A DNA stretch of 29,849 nucleotides from an uncultured Oscillospiraceae bacterium. Its GTDB lineage: Bacteria > Bacillota > Clostridia > Oscillospirales > Ruminococcaceae. Positions 1-6,993 of this stretch are shown one piece after another. Below the pieces are notes generated by a model. The model searched no databases, had not been told where the DNA came from, and worked only from the letters and a program-made list of their open reading frames with translations. The stretch covers positions 1-29,849 of the forward strand of contig CAJUAN010000034.1 in assembly GCA_910584715.1 (NCBI GenBank), written 5' to 3'. Position 1 is the stretch's first letter. The number at the start of each line of letters is the position of its first letter. The translations under genes were made by a program, and so were the position numbers.

Positions 1-15
1 AAACTATGTTCAAAA

Positions 16-39
16 GGCGGGAGCAAGCCCCCGCCCTAC
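16..39 (-). repeat. GC-rich palindromic intergenic repeat, copy 1
   Basis: On the minus strand this reads GTAGGGCGGGGGC, then a short loop and CTCCCGCC, folding into a GC stem. It begins 6 bases after the stop codon of the substrate-binding protein gene and is followed by TTTT, so it may also work as a terminator. Two relatives with the same GTAGGG head lie at 9914-9942 and 12739-12765, each also just after a stop codon. Confidence 0.6.
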
Positions 40-45
40 GGTGTG

Positions 46-1071
46 TTATTCTGTCGCTTCGGTATTGGTTGTTACCTTTTCCGCGTCCGCGTACGCCTCT
101 GGAAGCGTAATATTGAACCGCTCCATTACCTCGGTGTTCACAACGGGAGTACCCTCCGATATCTGTCCTACCGCGATAGTTCCCGCGCTTTCGCCGTTCA
201 GAACGCGCACGCCCATTTCACCGGTAACCTTTCCAAGAGCGATATAGTCAATGCTTATAGACGCCATACAGCCGTTGGAAACCTGTTCAACCTCGGAGCC
301 GTAAACGGGGATACCCGCCGCGTTTGCCTGTTCCAGAAGTACCGTAAGGTTGCTTACAACGTTGTTGTCGGTAAAGTTGTTTATGCAGTCAACCTTTGCT
401 GCGAGAGTCATCGCTGCCTGGGGAACGTCAGCCGCGCCCTGTACGCCCTGCTCAACAATTTCAAGTCCCTTGCTTTCAGCGACTGCTTTAAGGCTTGCAA
501 GCTGGGAAACCGAGTTAGCCTCGCTTGTGGTGTACAAAACGCCTATCTTCTTAACGTCAGGCTGAAGAGCCTGGATAAGTTCAACCTGCGAGCTGAAATC
601 CAGGATATCGGAGGTACCCGTGCAGTTGCCGCCGGGGGCAGCCATGTCTTCAACAATACCTGCCGCAACAGGGTCGGAGACCGCGCAGAAAATTACCGGA
701 ATATCGGTATTTGCAGCGGAAGCGTAAGCCGAAACAGCCGCGGGAGTTGCAATAGCGTAAATAATGTCATAATTTTTTGCCACCATGTTTTTAGCGATGG
801 TGTCGCAGGTCGCGCTGTCGAAGTTGCCGTCCTGACGATCAATGTCGGTAATGCCCGCCGCCTTGAGAGCCTCCTCAACTCCCGCGTAGCAGTTGTCAAG
901 CGAGGGGTGGCTGCCGTACTGGATAACGCCTACCTTGTAGCCGTCCGCGGAGGCGTTTCCACCGCCATTTCCGTTGTCATCCGTGTTTCCGTTTGAGCAG
1001 GCTGCAAAGCTCATCGTCATAGCCGCAGTCAGGATAAGCGAAGCAATTTTTGCAAGTTTGATTTTTTTCAT
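46..1071 (-). CDS. trpX: ABC transporter substrate-binding lipoprotein, TrpX type
   Basis: The 341-residue product is an extracellular solute-binding lipoprotein of the ABC_sub_bind family (Pfam PF04392). It has a basic start, a hydrophobic helix and a lipobox ending FAAC near residue 24, followed by an Asn/Gly-rich linker, so it should be lipid-anchored outside the membrane. ATG at 1071 is chosen because AAAGGAACGG precedes it at good spacing; a longer reading frame reaches 1101 but has no ribosome site. Family members of this kind often belong to trpXYZ transporters. The leader at 1165-1517 is a T-box with a UGG specifier, which supports tryptophan or a precursor as substrate. The permease and ATPase genes are not in the window; in trpXYZ operons they follow trpX, so they should lie beyond base 1. 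The family is clear; the substrate is inferred from the leader. Confidence 0.85.
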   Translation of the reverse strand: MKKIKLAKIASLILTAAMTMSFAACSNGNTDDNGNGGGNASADGYKVGVIQYGSHPSLDNCYAGVEEALKAAGITDIDRQDGNFDSATCDTIAKNMVAKNYDIIYAIATPAAVSAYASAANTDIPVIFCAVSDPVAAGIVEDMAAPGGNCTGTSDILDFSSQVELIQALQPDVKKIGVLYTTSEANSVSQLASLKAVAESKGLEIVEQGVQGAADVPQAAMTLAAKVDCINNFTDNNVVSNLTVLLEQANAAGIPVYGSEVEQVSNGCMASISIDYIALGKVTGEMGVRVLNGESAGTIAVGQISEGTPVVNTEVMERFNITLPEAYADAEKVTTNTEATE

Positions 1072-1159
1072 AGTTACCGTTCCTTTCATGATGTGCCGCA
1101 AGTGTCAGCTTGCAGCGGTGTATTTAAATTTAATAATGTTTTGAGTTTAGTGTACCCGA

Positions 1160-1200
1160 TAAAAATAAAAAACTCCTGCCCCACTAAAATGGGACAGGAG
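1160..1200 (-). terminator. T-box leader terminator
   Basis: On the minus strand CTCCTGTCCCA pairs with TGGGGCAGGAG (arms within 1173-1200) and is followed by TTTTTTATTTTT. This is an intrinsic terminator directly after the T-box sequence, the expected position for tRNA-controlled attenuation of the downstream transporter gene. Confidence 0.85.
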
Positions 1201-1517
1201 ATAAGTTCCTGCGGTACCACCCAAGTTGCGTAAAAAATTACGCCTCTCAATGCAACGTACTGACATACGCGCCCCGAATAACGCACGGTATACGTCTCCC
1301 CTAAGAGGCAAGAATTTAAGACGCAAGAGGAAAGAAATGTCCTGCCTGTTTTGCTGCCCTGCCGCCCTTTTCTGCCGTTCGGTTTGCCCTCATGAGTCCA
1401 TTCACATCGGTATCCGCTGCCGCGATTCCACCATCCGCGGCTCTCTGACGCAAGCCGAAGCCTGCTCAGCGACCCTCCGAAGCTACTACTCTCAATCATC
1501 GGTTTAAAAAATATTAC
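1165..1517 (-). promoter_or_regulatory. T-box riboswitch, probable tryptophan specifier
   Basis: The minus-strand leader carries the conserved T-box core GGGTGGTACCGC at 1211-1222, directly preceded by a small GCGTAA/TTACGC hairpin in the stem III position and followed by a terminator. Upstream, the stem I region includes GAGAGTAG near 1492 and, in the expected specifier-loop context GTGAA-TGG-ACTC, the triplet TGG at 1398-1400. UGG is the tryptophan codon, so uncharged tRNA-Trp would be sensed and would favour read-through into the substrate-binding protein gene. The T-box identity is seen directly. The specifier assignment rests on position and context, not on a computed fold. Confidence 0.88.
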
Positions 1518-1523
1518 GGTATA

Positions 1524-1552
1524 ATAATACCATTTACCGCAGCGTATTTCAA
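1524..1552 (-). promoter_or_regulatory. Sigma-A promoter of the T-box transcript
   Basis: TTGAAA at 1547-1552 and TATTAT at 1524-1529 are separated by exactly 17 bases. Transcription would start near 1517, giving a leader of about 446 bases before the coding start at 1071. Confidence 0.7.
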
Positions 1553-1570
1553 GTATAATTCAAAAATTTT

Positions 1571-1837
1571 TTATGTACGAATTATTACGAATGCAATTGC
1601 CGCAGCCTGTACAATCATAATCAGTGGCAGACCTATCATAAACCGCTTGTGCCTGGTTTTATGGCGGACAGCAATCATGGTCAGGTACATTGCCGCAGAA
1701 CCGCCGAGAAGCGCGGTCATGAACAGAGTTTTCTCAGCGATTCGACGCTTATGCCTTTGTGCGCGGGACTTGTCCGATACCGTTATTATTACGGCGGCAG
1801 CGCTTATTATTGCAAGATATATAATAAAATATTTCAT
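1571..1837 (-). CDS. DUF1294 family small membrane protein
   Basis: The 88-residue protein has an N-terminal hydrophobic segment, then DKSRAQRHKRRIAEKTL, a GG-containing hydrophobic segment, the RHKTRHKRF motif and a last hydrophobic segment. This layout (DK..A....RI.E..L, then GG, then HKT) is characteristic of the DUF1294 family (Pfam PF06961), whose function is unknown. GAGGA precedes the ATG at 1837. It is the last gene of a minus-strand run; 15 bases separate it from the membrane protein upstream, so the two are probably co-transcribed. Confidence 0.85.
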   Translation of the reverse strand: MKYFIIYLAIISAAAVIITVSDKSRAQRHKRRIAEKTLFMTALLGGSAAMYLTMIAVRHKTRHKRFMIGLPLIMIVQAAAIAFVIIRT

Positions 1838-1852
1838 TGATATTCCTCTTTT

Positions 1853-2317
1853 TCAGACAAACAAGCTTACTGCTGAAACTGTAAAAAGTACGGAAAAAGC
1901 CGCGAACAAAACAAGAGAAAGATAAAATTCCGGAGAGGATTTTAAATCTTCCTTTATTTTTAGATCGGTTATATGCTGCGGATTTCCGTCAGTTTGCAGA
2001 TACGCAACGCTGACGCGGGGCTTTGAACTGTATTTCCGTGCACGCAGACTTGATGTGCATATAGTACGCGTTACAAAGTTCTCCGGTGAAAGCTCGATCC
2101 TGACGGTTATATCATACCATGTGACCGTCGTATATCTTGCACCGGCGCTTGTCTTTTCCCTTCGTTTCCGAAATGATATTATCTCGGCACTTTGAAATTT
2201 GCCGCGCTTTTTGAATTCGCGTACCGATTTATCGCACCTCAGCGCATTATACAGACTTAAAGCTGCTAACGCGCCGAAAAGAAGTATTCCCGCAATTGCC
2301 GACGATATGTTTCCCAT
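1853..2317 (-). CDS. DUF3592-like membrane protein
   Basis: The 154-residue protein has one transmembrane helix at each end (about residues 4-24 and 130-150) and a soluble middle of about 100 residues that includes a TWYDITVRIEL strand-rich segment. DUF3592-like proteins share this plan of helix, extracytoplasmic beta domain and helix, but the match is by appearance only. The start chosen is ATG at 2317 because AAAGGA sits 9 bases upstream; a TTG six codons earlier would leave no room for that site. It begins 4 bases after the NUDIX stop, indicating one operon. Function unknown. Confidence 0.6.
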   Translation of the reverse strand: MGNISSAIAGILLFGALAALSLYNALRCDKSVREFKKRGKFQSAEIISFRKRREKTSAGARYTTVTWYDITVRIELSPENFVTRTICTSSLRARKYSSKPRVSVAYLQTDGNPQHITDLKIKEDLKSSPEFYLSLVLFAAFSVLFTVSAVSLFV

Positions 2318-2321
2318 GAGC

Positions 2322-2780
2322 TCATATCCTTTCAAGCAGACCGAGCTTTATACGCTCGTTAAGCTCGTAAAGAGCGGTCTGGTTGCTGCCGTATCTGAGC
2401 ATTTTCAGCGCAGTTTTATAGTCGGCCCACATAAGCTCCGAGTACTCCTTGGACAGCGAAAAATCCCGCTCTTCCGTTTTCAGCGCGAAAGCGTACTCCG
2501 AAATGACTATGCAGTCAGGCCCCCATGCGGCTCTGACTCTTTCTCCGACCCAGTTGGTCGGTATAGAGGCGGTACTGTCAAGCTTGTAAAAATTGCAGTT
2601 TTCCACGCCTATCTCATCGCGGCACTCGCGGACGGCGGCTTCAAAAGGAGTTTCCGTATCCTCCCCTCCGCCCAGCACAAACTGCCAGAAATTCATATCC
2701 GGTCTTTTAAACACGCAGTACCTGACGTCGTCCGCCGTTACTGCAAAAGGCAGTACAAGCACCTGAAACTTTGCTCTCAT
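2322..2780 (-). CDS. NUDIX hydrolase, NudB-like (dATP/dihydroneopterin triphosphate type)
   Basis: A 152-residue NUDIX pyrophosphohydrolase. The NUDIX box spans residues 37-59 and is intact: G37, E43, R51-E52, D55-E56 and G58 fit G-x5-E-x7-RE-U-x-(E/D)E-x-G-U, with Asp replacing the first Glu of the EE pair. These residues bind the divalent metals that cleave a nucleoside-diphosphate-linked bond. The RRPD.NFWQ-like stretch just before the box (KRPDMNFWQF) and the late SNQTALYELNERI segment resemble NudB, which acts on dATP or dihydroneopterin triphosphate. The substrate is therefore a guess. AGGGGTG precedes the ATG. Its start codon overlaps the stop of a metallophosphoesterase remnant. Confidence 0.85.
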   Translation of the reverse strand: MRAKFQVLVLPFAVTADDVRYCVFKRPDMNFWQFVLGGGEDTETPFEAAVRECRDEIGVENCNFYKLDSTASIPTNWVGERVRAAWGPDCIVISEYAFALKTEERDFSLSKEYSELMWADYKTALKMLRYGSNQTALYELNERIKLGLLERI

Positions 2781-2818
2781 CTCGAATACACCCCTGTAAG
2801 AATTTCAATTATATAGGA
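2777..2818 (-). pseudogene. Relic of a metallophosphoesterase C-terminus
   Basis: Read in one frame, this stretch encodes SYIIEILTGVYSR and then TGA. The intact metallophosphoesterase at 3469-4176 ends AYINEILTGVYSR, so 11 of 13 residues match, with several synonymous base differences. A TAG lies directly before the relic in the same frame, so only about 13 codons survive. Its TGA overlaps the NUDIX ATG (ATGA). This suggests a once translationally coupled phosphoesterase-NUDIX pair broken up by insertion of the kinase-like gene now between them, or loss of a duplicate. Confidence 0.6.
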
Positions 2819-2886
2819 CTATCCGCAGTTAAATTTCCCACAATAAGCAGGAGCTCAAAAGTGTTTTGGCGTTATATAAAAACAGA

Positions 2887-3396
2887 TTAAAACAGCGCTC
2901 TCATAATAATATCCGCACATTCTGCGGGATTGTTCCGGCTTGTGTCCACTTTCAAGCTGTAATTGATATTTTCCGCCATTATTTCATATTGCTCCTCCGA
3001 TTGGGTCTCGTATCTGTCCCCGCGTTCAATATTTCTTTGTCTGCAAATTTCAAGCGGACACCAAATTTCAACAATGTCAAGAGGATTGTTTTTAAGTATT
3101 TCCGTAAGCTGAATATAGTGGGGTTTTATTTCCTCGCGTTCAACCAGTATGCCGTCGATAAGCACATTTTTTCCCATATCCGAATACAGCTTTGCGGTAT
3201 GGTACATCATGATTATTGCTTCGCTTAGGTATTTCCAATAATTTTCACGCAGATGTTTATCTCCCACGATCTCCTGAAACAAATCGTTTGCCACAACATA
3301 AAAAAATATATCGTCCCGTTCCTGCAGGGCTTCGACTATTGAGGTTTTACCGCTGCTCGTCACGCCGTTCAGGAATATTATTCGTCCTTTTTCCAT
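2887..3396 (-). CDS. Chloramphenicol-phosphotransferase-like P-loop kinase
   Basis: The 169-residue protein opens with a strand and a P-loop, GVTSSGKTS at residues 11-19. D38 in VVANDLF lies where the proposed catalytic Asp37 of Streptomyces venezuelae chloramphenicol 3-O-phosphotransferase sits, and a second acidic segment (LIDGILVERE) follows. Length agrees with that family (about 178 residues; Pfam PF07931). Most homologues in gut bacteria have no proven link to chloramphenicol resistance, and the true substrate may be another small hydroxylated molecule. The ATG at 3396 follows AAGGA at suitable spacing; a reading frame extending to 3459 lacks a ribosome site. It lies between a metallophosphoesterase and a relic of one. 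Confidence 0.75.
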   Translation of the reverse strand: MEKGRIIFLNGVTSSGKTSIVEALQERDDIFFYVVANDLFQEIVGDKHLRENYWKYLSEAIIMMYHTAKLYSDMGKNVLIDGILVEREEIKPHYIQLTEILKNNPLDIVEIWCPLEICRQRNIERGDRYETQSEEQYEIMAENINYSLKVDTSRNNPAECADIIMRALF

Positions 3397-3468
3397 ATCT
3401 TGAATCCTTGCCTTTCCATTACAATTTTTAAAGTACAGGAAATGTGTTTTTCTATACAAAGCCCATTG

Positions 3469-4176
3469 CTATCTTGAATAAACCCCCGTAAGGATTTCAT
3501 TAATATACGCTTCCTTTGAGGGCAGTCCCTCTGTTCTGCGGGCAATTTCCGCAGCCGCTTCGTTGTCGTAGGGTACGCTTAATATCGTCATTCTCAAAGG
3601 AGCGGTCTCCCCGCAGTCAAGTTCTCCCTCCAGCAAAAGGGCGTGAGCCTTGGGGACGCCGAGGCTGTTCCCGATACTGCCCGTATTTACCGCATAGCCC
3701 ATATGGGTAGATCTTATAAAAGGGCGGTGACTGTCGGCGCAGATTATTCCTCCGTAGGTTTTTCCGTTTGCCGAAAAAAATTTCCCCATAACATCGTCGT
3801 TGTCCCAGCCCTGAACAAGATCGGCGGCAGGTCTTCCGTGAAAAAGCCTGAAGCGTATCCCGCTTATCAGCGCGTCAAATTCTTTGGGAAGAGCTTCTAT
3901 CCATTTCAGACGCTCCTCGCCGAGCTGTTCGCGAAAAAAATCGTTGTCCTTATATGTGATGTTTCTGTCGGACATCCAGTAATCCCAGTTTCCGCCAATG
4001 CAGCGGCTGCAATTTTTACGCACCCAGTCGCAGGTCTCCGCGCTCTGGGGACCTTTTCCGACCGCGTCCCCCAGAAACCATATCTCGTCGTAAGAAGCGG
4101 AAGCCAGTTCCTTTTCCATAGCGGAAGCGGCTGTCATATTTCCGTGCAGATCGGCAAGTACAATTATCTTCGACAC
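3469..4176 (-). CDS. Calcineurin-like metallophosphoesterase, YfcE/MJ0936 type
   Basis: A 235-residue phosphoesterase. Metal-binding motifs appear in order: D9-L-H11 (ADLHGN), G36-D37, G62-N63-W-D, H113 (FHG) and A147-D148-S-H150. The last is normally GH-x-H, so the first metal-ligand histidine is replaced by Asp here; Asp can bind metal, but this is unusual. Members cleave phosphodiesters or phosphomonoesters; the substrate is unknown. GTG is the start codon, preceded by GGAGG at good distance. A TTGACA/TATAAT promoter lies upstream at 4206-4235, so this is the first gene of the minus-strand run. Confidence 0.88.
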   Translation of the reverse strand: MSKIIVLADLHGNMTAASAMEKELASASYDEIWFLGDAVGKGPQSAETCDWVRKNCSRCIGGNWDYWMSDRNITYKDNDFFREQLGEERLKWIEALPKEFDALISGIRFRLFHGRPAADLVQGWDNDDVMGKFFSANGKTYGGIICADSHRPFIRSTHMGYAVNTGSIGNSLGVPKAHALLLEGELDCGETAPLRMTILSVPYDNEAAAEIARRTEGLPSKEAYINEILTGVYSR

Positions 4177-4205
4177 AGGACAAGCCCTCCTTTCTCTTGC
4201 GGATA

Positions 4206-4235
4206 ATTATACCATAAGAATATCGGTAATGTCAA
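4206..4235 (-). promoter_or_regulatory. Sigma-A promoter of the phosphoesterase cluster
   Basis: TTGACA (4230-4235) and TATAAT (4206-4211) are separated by 18 bases, with TGG before the -10 box as an extended element. It fires leftward and is divergent from the sigma-D promoter at 4270. Confidence 0.75.
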
Positions 4236-4269
4236 ATATAATTAAATTAATATAATTTTCAAAATGCTG

Positions 4270-4296
4270 TAAAGATTTCCGTTCAGAAGCCGATAT
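4270..4296 (+). promoter_or_regulatory. Perfect sigma-D (sigma-28) promoter
   Basis: TAAA at 4270-4273, 15 bases, then GCCGATAT at 4289-4296. This is the exact Bacillus subtilis SigD / FliA-type consensus. It lies about 40 bases before the start of the unknown gene at 4338 and there is no convincing sigma-A promoter for that gene. Confidence 0.85.
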
Positions 4297-4337
4297 ATAC
4301 TATAAAAAAGGTTCTGTACCAAAGGAGGTCTGACAAT

Positions 4338-5060
4338 ATGAATATTACAGGAACAGCTTCACCGTCCGCGCCTGGAACTGCATACTCGCGTAAAGGCGGA
4401 AAAAAATCCGCTTCGGGACGTGCAGCTGCCGTGAGCTTTGCGGATACTCTAACTAACGAAACGGAAGCCGCCGCCAAAAACGACAGGCTGATAATTTCCT
4501 CTGCAGCTGTTTCGGGAAACGCAGTAAACTCGTCTTCCGCAGATATGTCCATGACCGAATATCAGCTTTATATTGAATCAAAAATTTCAAAAATAATGTC
4601 CGGCTCGCACCGCAGAGGCGGCTATACAGCGGTGTTCATTTCCGACGAGGGCTACGCCGCAATGAAAAACGATCCCGAATATGAAAAATGGGTACTTGAT
4701 TTGATAAAACAAAGCGCGCACCAAAACAGCTTTGCTTACGGAAAGGACGAAAAGCATTATTCCGCACACTTCATCGGCGCGTCAAAGGAAGAGACCCGCT
4801 CGGAGTACTGGAGCGATATCCCAACAACTACCGTTACCGTCGAAGAACGGCGCGCAATGGAACGCAAGCGCTTTTACGCTCTGCAAAAGTACAGAACACA
4901 AAAGCTTGCACGGTACAGAAAGGCTCTGCGTGAAAATTCCATAAAGAAAGCTGAACTTGAAGATGAGCACATCAAGGGCATTTTCAGAGACTATCTTTAT
5001 GAAAAGAAAAACATATGCGCCGCTTCTCATGTGAGCACTATGCTTCTTTTCCGCACATGA
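4338..5060 (+). CDS. Unknown protein under sigma-D control
   Basis: The 240-residue protein has no signal peptide or membrane segment. Residues 1-65 are Ala/Ser/Thr-rich and look disordered. From about residue 69 a more ordered part begins with MTEYQLYIESKI, followed by VFISDEGYAAMKNDPEYEKW, which resembles a recurrent but uncharacterised Firmicutes domain (perhaps DUF6033; from memory, unverified). A charged, probably coiled helix (EERRAMERKRFYALQKYR onward) follows. AAAGGAGGT lies 8 bases before the ATG. The exact sigma-D promoter suggests expression with motility or late flagellar genes, yet no such gene is adjacent. Like the other sigma-D gene here (17598-18641), it starts MNIT. The gene is real; its function is unknown. 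Confidence 0.75.
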   Translation: MNITGTASPSAPGTAYSRKGGKKSASGRAAAVSFADTLTNETEAAAKNDRLIISSAAVSGNAVNSSSADMSMTEYQLYIESKISKIMSGSHRRGGYTAVFISDEGYAAMKNDPEYEKWVLDLIKQSAHQNSFAYGKDEKHYSAHFIGASKEETRSEYWSDIPTTTVTVEERRAMERKRFYALQKYRTQKLARYRKALRENSIKKAELEDEHIKGIFRDYLYEKKNICAASHVSTMLLFRT

Positions 5061-5081
5061 TCCTGCGCGTCATAAACTTAT

Positions 5082-5115
5082 AGGAGTCCCGTTATTCGGC
5101 GGCTCCTTTGCTTTA
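5082..5115 (+). terminator. Probable intrinsic terminator
   Basis: AGGAG..CCG pairs with CGG..CTCCT around the loop TTATT, then TTTGCTTTA. It ends the sigma-D transcript 22 bases after its stop codon. Confidence 0.55.
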
Positions 5116-5173
5116 TACTTAAACGTTCATAAAAACAACCGCAGATAAACAGCCGCCCATTTCCGCAAATCCA

Positions 5174-5202
5174 TTGACTTTTGAGAAGAAAGGCTGTATA
5201 AT
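5174..5202 (+). promoter_or_regulatory. Sigma-A promoter of the NifX-like gene
   Basis: TTGACT (5174-5179), 17-base spacer, then TATAAT (5197-5202) preceded by CTG as part of an extended -10. The gene starts at 5255. Confidence 0.75.
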
Positions 5203-5254
5203 TAATATAATGGTAATTTATTTGCCTCTTATTTTTTAAAAGGAGCTGTTTATT

Positions 5255-5665
5255 GTGAAAGCTGCTGTAACGTATGAATCGGGAACGGTTTTTCAGCATT
5301 TTGGACACACCGAATTTTTTAAGATCTACGAGATCGCCGACGGGAAAATTACCGGAAGCGAACTCATTTCCTCGGGCGGATCGGGTCACGGCGCGCTTGC
5401 GGGTCTCCTCAAAGAGCAGGGCGTGAACGCTCTCATCTGCGGAGGTATCGGCGGCGGAGCCAAAACAGCTCTCGCTGAGGCGGGAATAGCCGTTTACGGA
5501 GGCGTTTCGGGCGACGCGGACAAAGCTGCCGAAGACTTTGCGGCGGGAAAGCTGTCCTATGACCCGGACGTTATGTGCTCTCACCACAGCCACGGAGAGG
5601 GTCATACCTGCGGAGACCACAGTCACGGCGGGGAACATGAGTGCCGCCACGGAAACTGCAAGTAA
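5255..5665 (+). CDS. NifX/NifB-type dinitrogenase-cofactor domain protein with His/Cys tail
   Basis: The 136-residue protein has a Nitro_FeMo-Co domain (Pfam PF02579) over residues 1-100: AVTYESGTVFQHFGHTEFF, the GGSGHGAL region and ALICGGIGGGAK are typical. Such small proteins bind iron-sulfur or iron-molybdenum clusters and occur widely in anaerobes that do not fix nitrogen. Residues 107-136 form a metal-binding tail with 8 His and 4 Cys (CSHHSHGEGH, HSHGGEHEC). The start is GTG with AGGAG 9 bases upstream. There are no nif genes in the window, so a role in metal or cluster handling is an inference. The CE2 esterase gene begins 47 bases downstream and may share the transcript. Confidence 0.85.
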   Translation: MKAAVTYESGTVFQHFGHTEFFKIYEIADGKITGSELISSGGSGHGALAGLLKEQGVNALICGGIGGGAKTALAEAGIAVYGGVSGDADKAAEDFAAGKLSYDPDVMCSHHSHGEGHTCGDHSHGGEHECRHGNCK

Positions 5666-5712
5666 AATCAAAAGTGAAATATACTTTGTGTATAGGTGAA
5701 AGGAGTACACCA

Positions 5713-6915
5713 ATGAAAAGGTCACGGTTAAAAACTATTTTCGGGACGGCTCTGTGTCTTTTGTGCCTGACTGCGTTTTCCTCATGCGGAGACAGCGCGC
5801 AGGCTGAAGCCGCCCAAATAACTACTGCTGCGGAGGTACACGATATGAACACGGAAACAGTCTACAAGGCTACCGCCGAGAACGTTAAGCTTCTCGGACG
5901 TACATACTTTAACGAGGACAAGCTCTACTGTGCGCTTTCTGGAACTGGCGCGGAATTTTCCTTTACCGGAACAAAATGCACCGTAGATATCAGCGGCGAC
6001 TCGACCGCCATGAATGCTTCCGCCGCGGACAACCAGGCGCGCGTGGGTATTTACGTTAACGGCGAACGGGTAATTGACGATATGGTTGACAACTTGCGGG
6101 AAAGCTACGATGTTTTCAGCAGCGATACTCCTCAGGACGTTACCGTCTCCATAGTCAAGCTGTCCGAATCGCCCATGTCCACCCTTGCCATAGACAATAT
6201 TAAAGTAACGGGCAGCGTTATCAAGCCCACCCCTGACAAGGACGTTCTTATCGAATTTGTGGGAGATTCCATTACCTGCGGTTACGGCTCGGACGACCCC
6301 GTTAAGGAGAACCACTTCTCCACCAAGACCGAGGACGTTACCAAGGCTTACGCCTACAAGACCGCCAAAAACCTTGACGCGGATTACAGTCTGGTATCCT
6401 TCAGCGGCTACGGAATTATTTCCGGCTACAGCGACGGAAACAAAAAGGTCTCCAATCAGACCGTTCCTCCGTACTATACAAAGCTGGGCTTCTCATGGTC
6501 TCCCAACGGAAGCTTTGTTCCCGCCAATGTTGACTGGGATTTCACCAAGCGTCAGCCCGACGTTATAGTAATAAATCTCGGTACCAACGACGACAGCTAC
6601 ACAAAGACGGAAAAGGACCGTCAGGAGGAATACGCCGCGGAGTATGTGAATTTCCTTAAAACTATCCGCGAGAAAAACCCCGACGCGAAGATACTCTGCA
6701 CCCTCGGAGTAATGGGCGACAGGCTTTTCGAGTACGTTCAGAAAGCCGCGGACGATTATTCCGCAGAAACCGGCGACAAGAATGTCTATACCATGAAGTT
6801 CGACGTGCAGTCCCCCGCTGACGGCTATTCCGCTGACTGGCACCCCTCCGTTACCACTCACGACAAGGCTGCCGCAAAGCTTTCCGAGGAGATCAAAAAA
6901 CTGCTTGCGGAATAG
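5713..6915 (+). CDS. Secreted SGNH acetyl esterase, CE2 family (acetyl xylan esterase type)
   Basis: The 400-residue lipoprotein has a signal peptide with lipobox FSSC (Cys25). An N-terminal beta-sandwich (about 55-165, starting LLGRTYFNEDKL) is followed by an SGNH hydrolase domain with GDSITCGYG (nucleophile Ser186), NLGTND (288-293) and DWHPS (His377). The order jelly-roll then SGNH is the hallmark of carbohydrate esterase family 2, which removes O-acetyl groups from xylan, glucomannan or oligosaccharides. It would act on the cell surface. AAAGGAG precedes the ATG at 5713; an open frame reaching 5641 overlaps the upstream gene and has no ribosome site. It converges on another secreted esterase and shares a two-way terminator with it. 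Confidence 0.88.
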   Translation: MKRSRLKTIFGTALCLLCLTAFSSCGDSAQAEAAQITTAAEVHDMNTETVYKATAENVKLLGRTYFNEDKLYCALSGTGAEFSFTGTKCTVDISGDSTAMNASAADNQARVGIYVNGERVIDDMVDNLRESYDVFSSDTPQDVTVSIVKLSESPMSTLAIDNIKVTGSVIKPTPDKDVLIEFVGDSITCGYGSDDPVKENHFSTKTEDVTKAYAYKTAKNLDADYSLVSFSGYGIISGYSDGNKKVSNQTVPPYYTKLGFSWSPNGSFVPANVDWDFTKRQPDVIVINLGTNDDSYTKTEKDRQEEYAAEYVNFLKTIREKNPDAKILCTLGVMGDRLFEYVQKAADDYSAETGDKNVYTMKFDVQSPADGYSADWHPSVTTHDKAAAKLSEEIKKLLAE

Positions 6916-6948
6916 CTTCACCGTCGTATCCCGACCCTCTATGCATAA

Positions 6949-6984
6949 CAAAAGCCCTTGTATCCGAAAATACAAGGGCTTTTG
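6949..6984. terminator. Bidirectional terminator between two convergent esterase genes
   Basis: A perfect 15-base stem, CAAAAGCCCTTGTAT with its complement, surrounds a 6-base loop. T-rich stretches on both sides let it end the plus-strand CE2 transcript and the minus-strand hydrolase transcript. Confidence 0.85.
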
Positions 6985-6993
6985 TTTGTTTAG

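Noticed and set aside
43..996. Long plus-strand open frame of 317 codons
   Set aside because: It is the mirror of the TrpX-like lipoprotein gene; it lacks a ribosome site, and the opposite strand has a signal peptide, lipobox and leader.
1086..1507. Short open frames on both strands across the T-box leader
   Set aside because: The sequence is explained by the T-box elements, and none has a ribosome site or family resemblance.
2887..3396. Chloramphenicol resistance gene
   Set aside because: Only the family fold is shared. No mobile element or resistance context is present, so a resistance call is not supported.
5255..5665. Nitrogen fixation gene
   Set aside because: The domain occurs in many non-fixing anaerobes and no nif structural or assembly gene is in the window.
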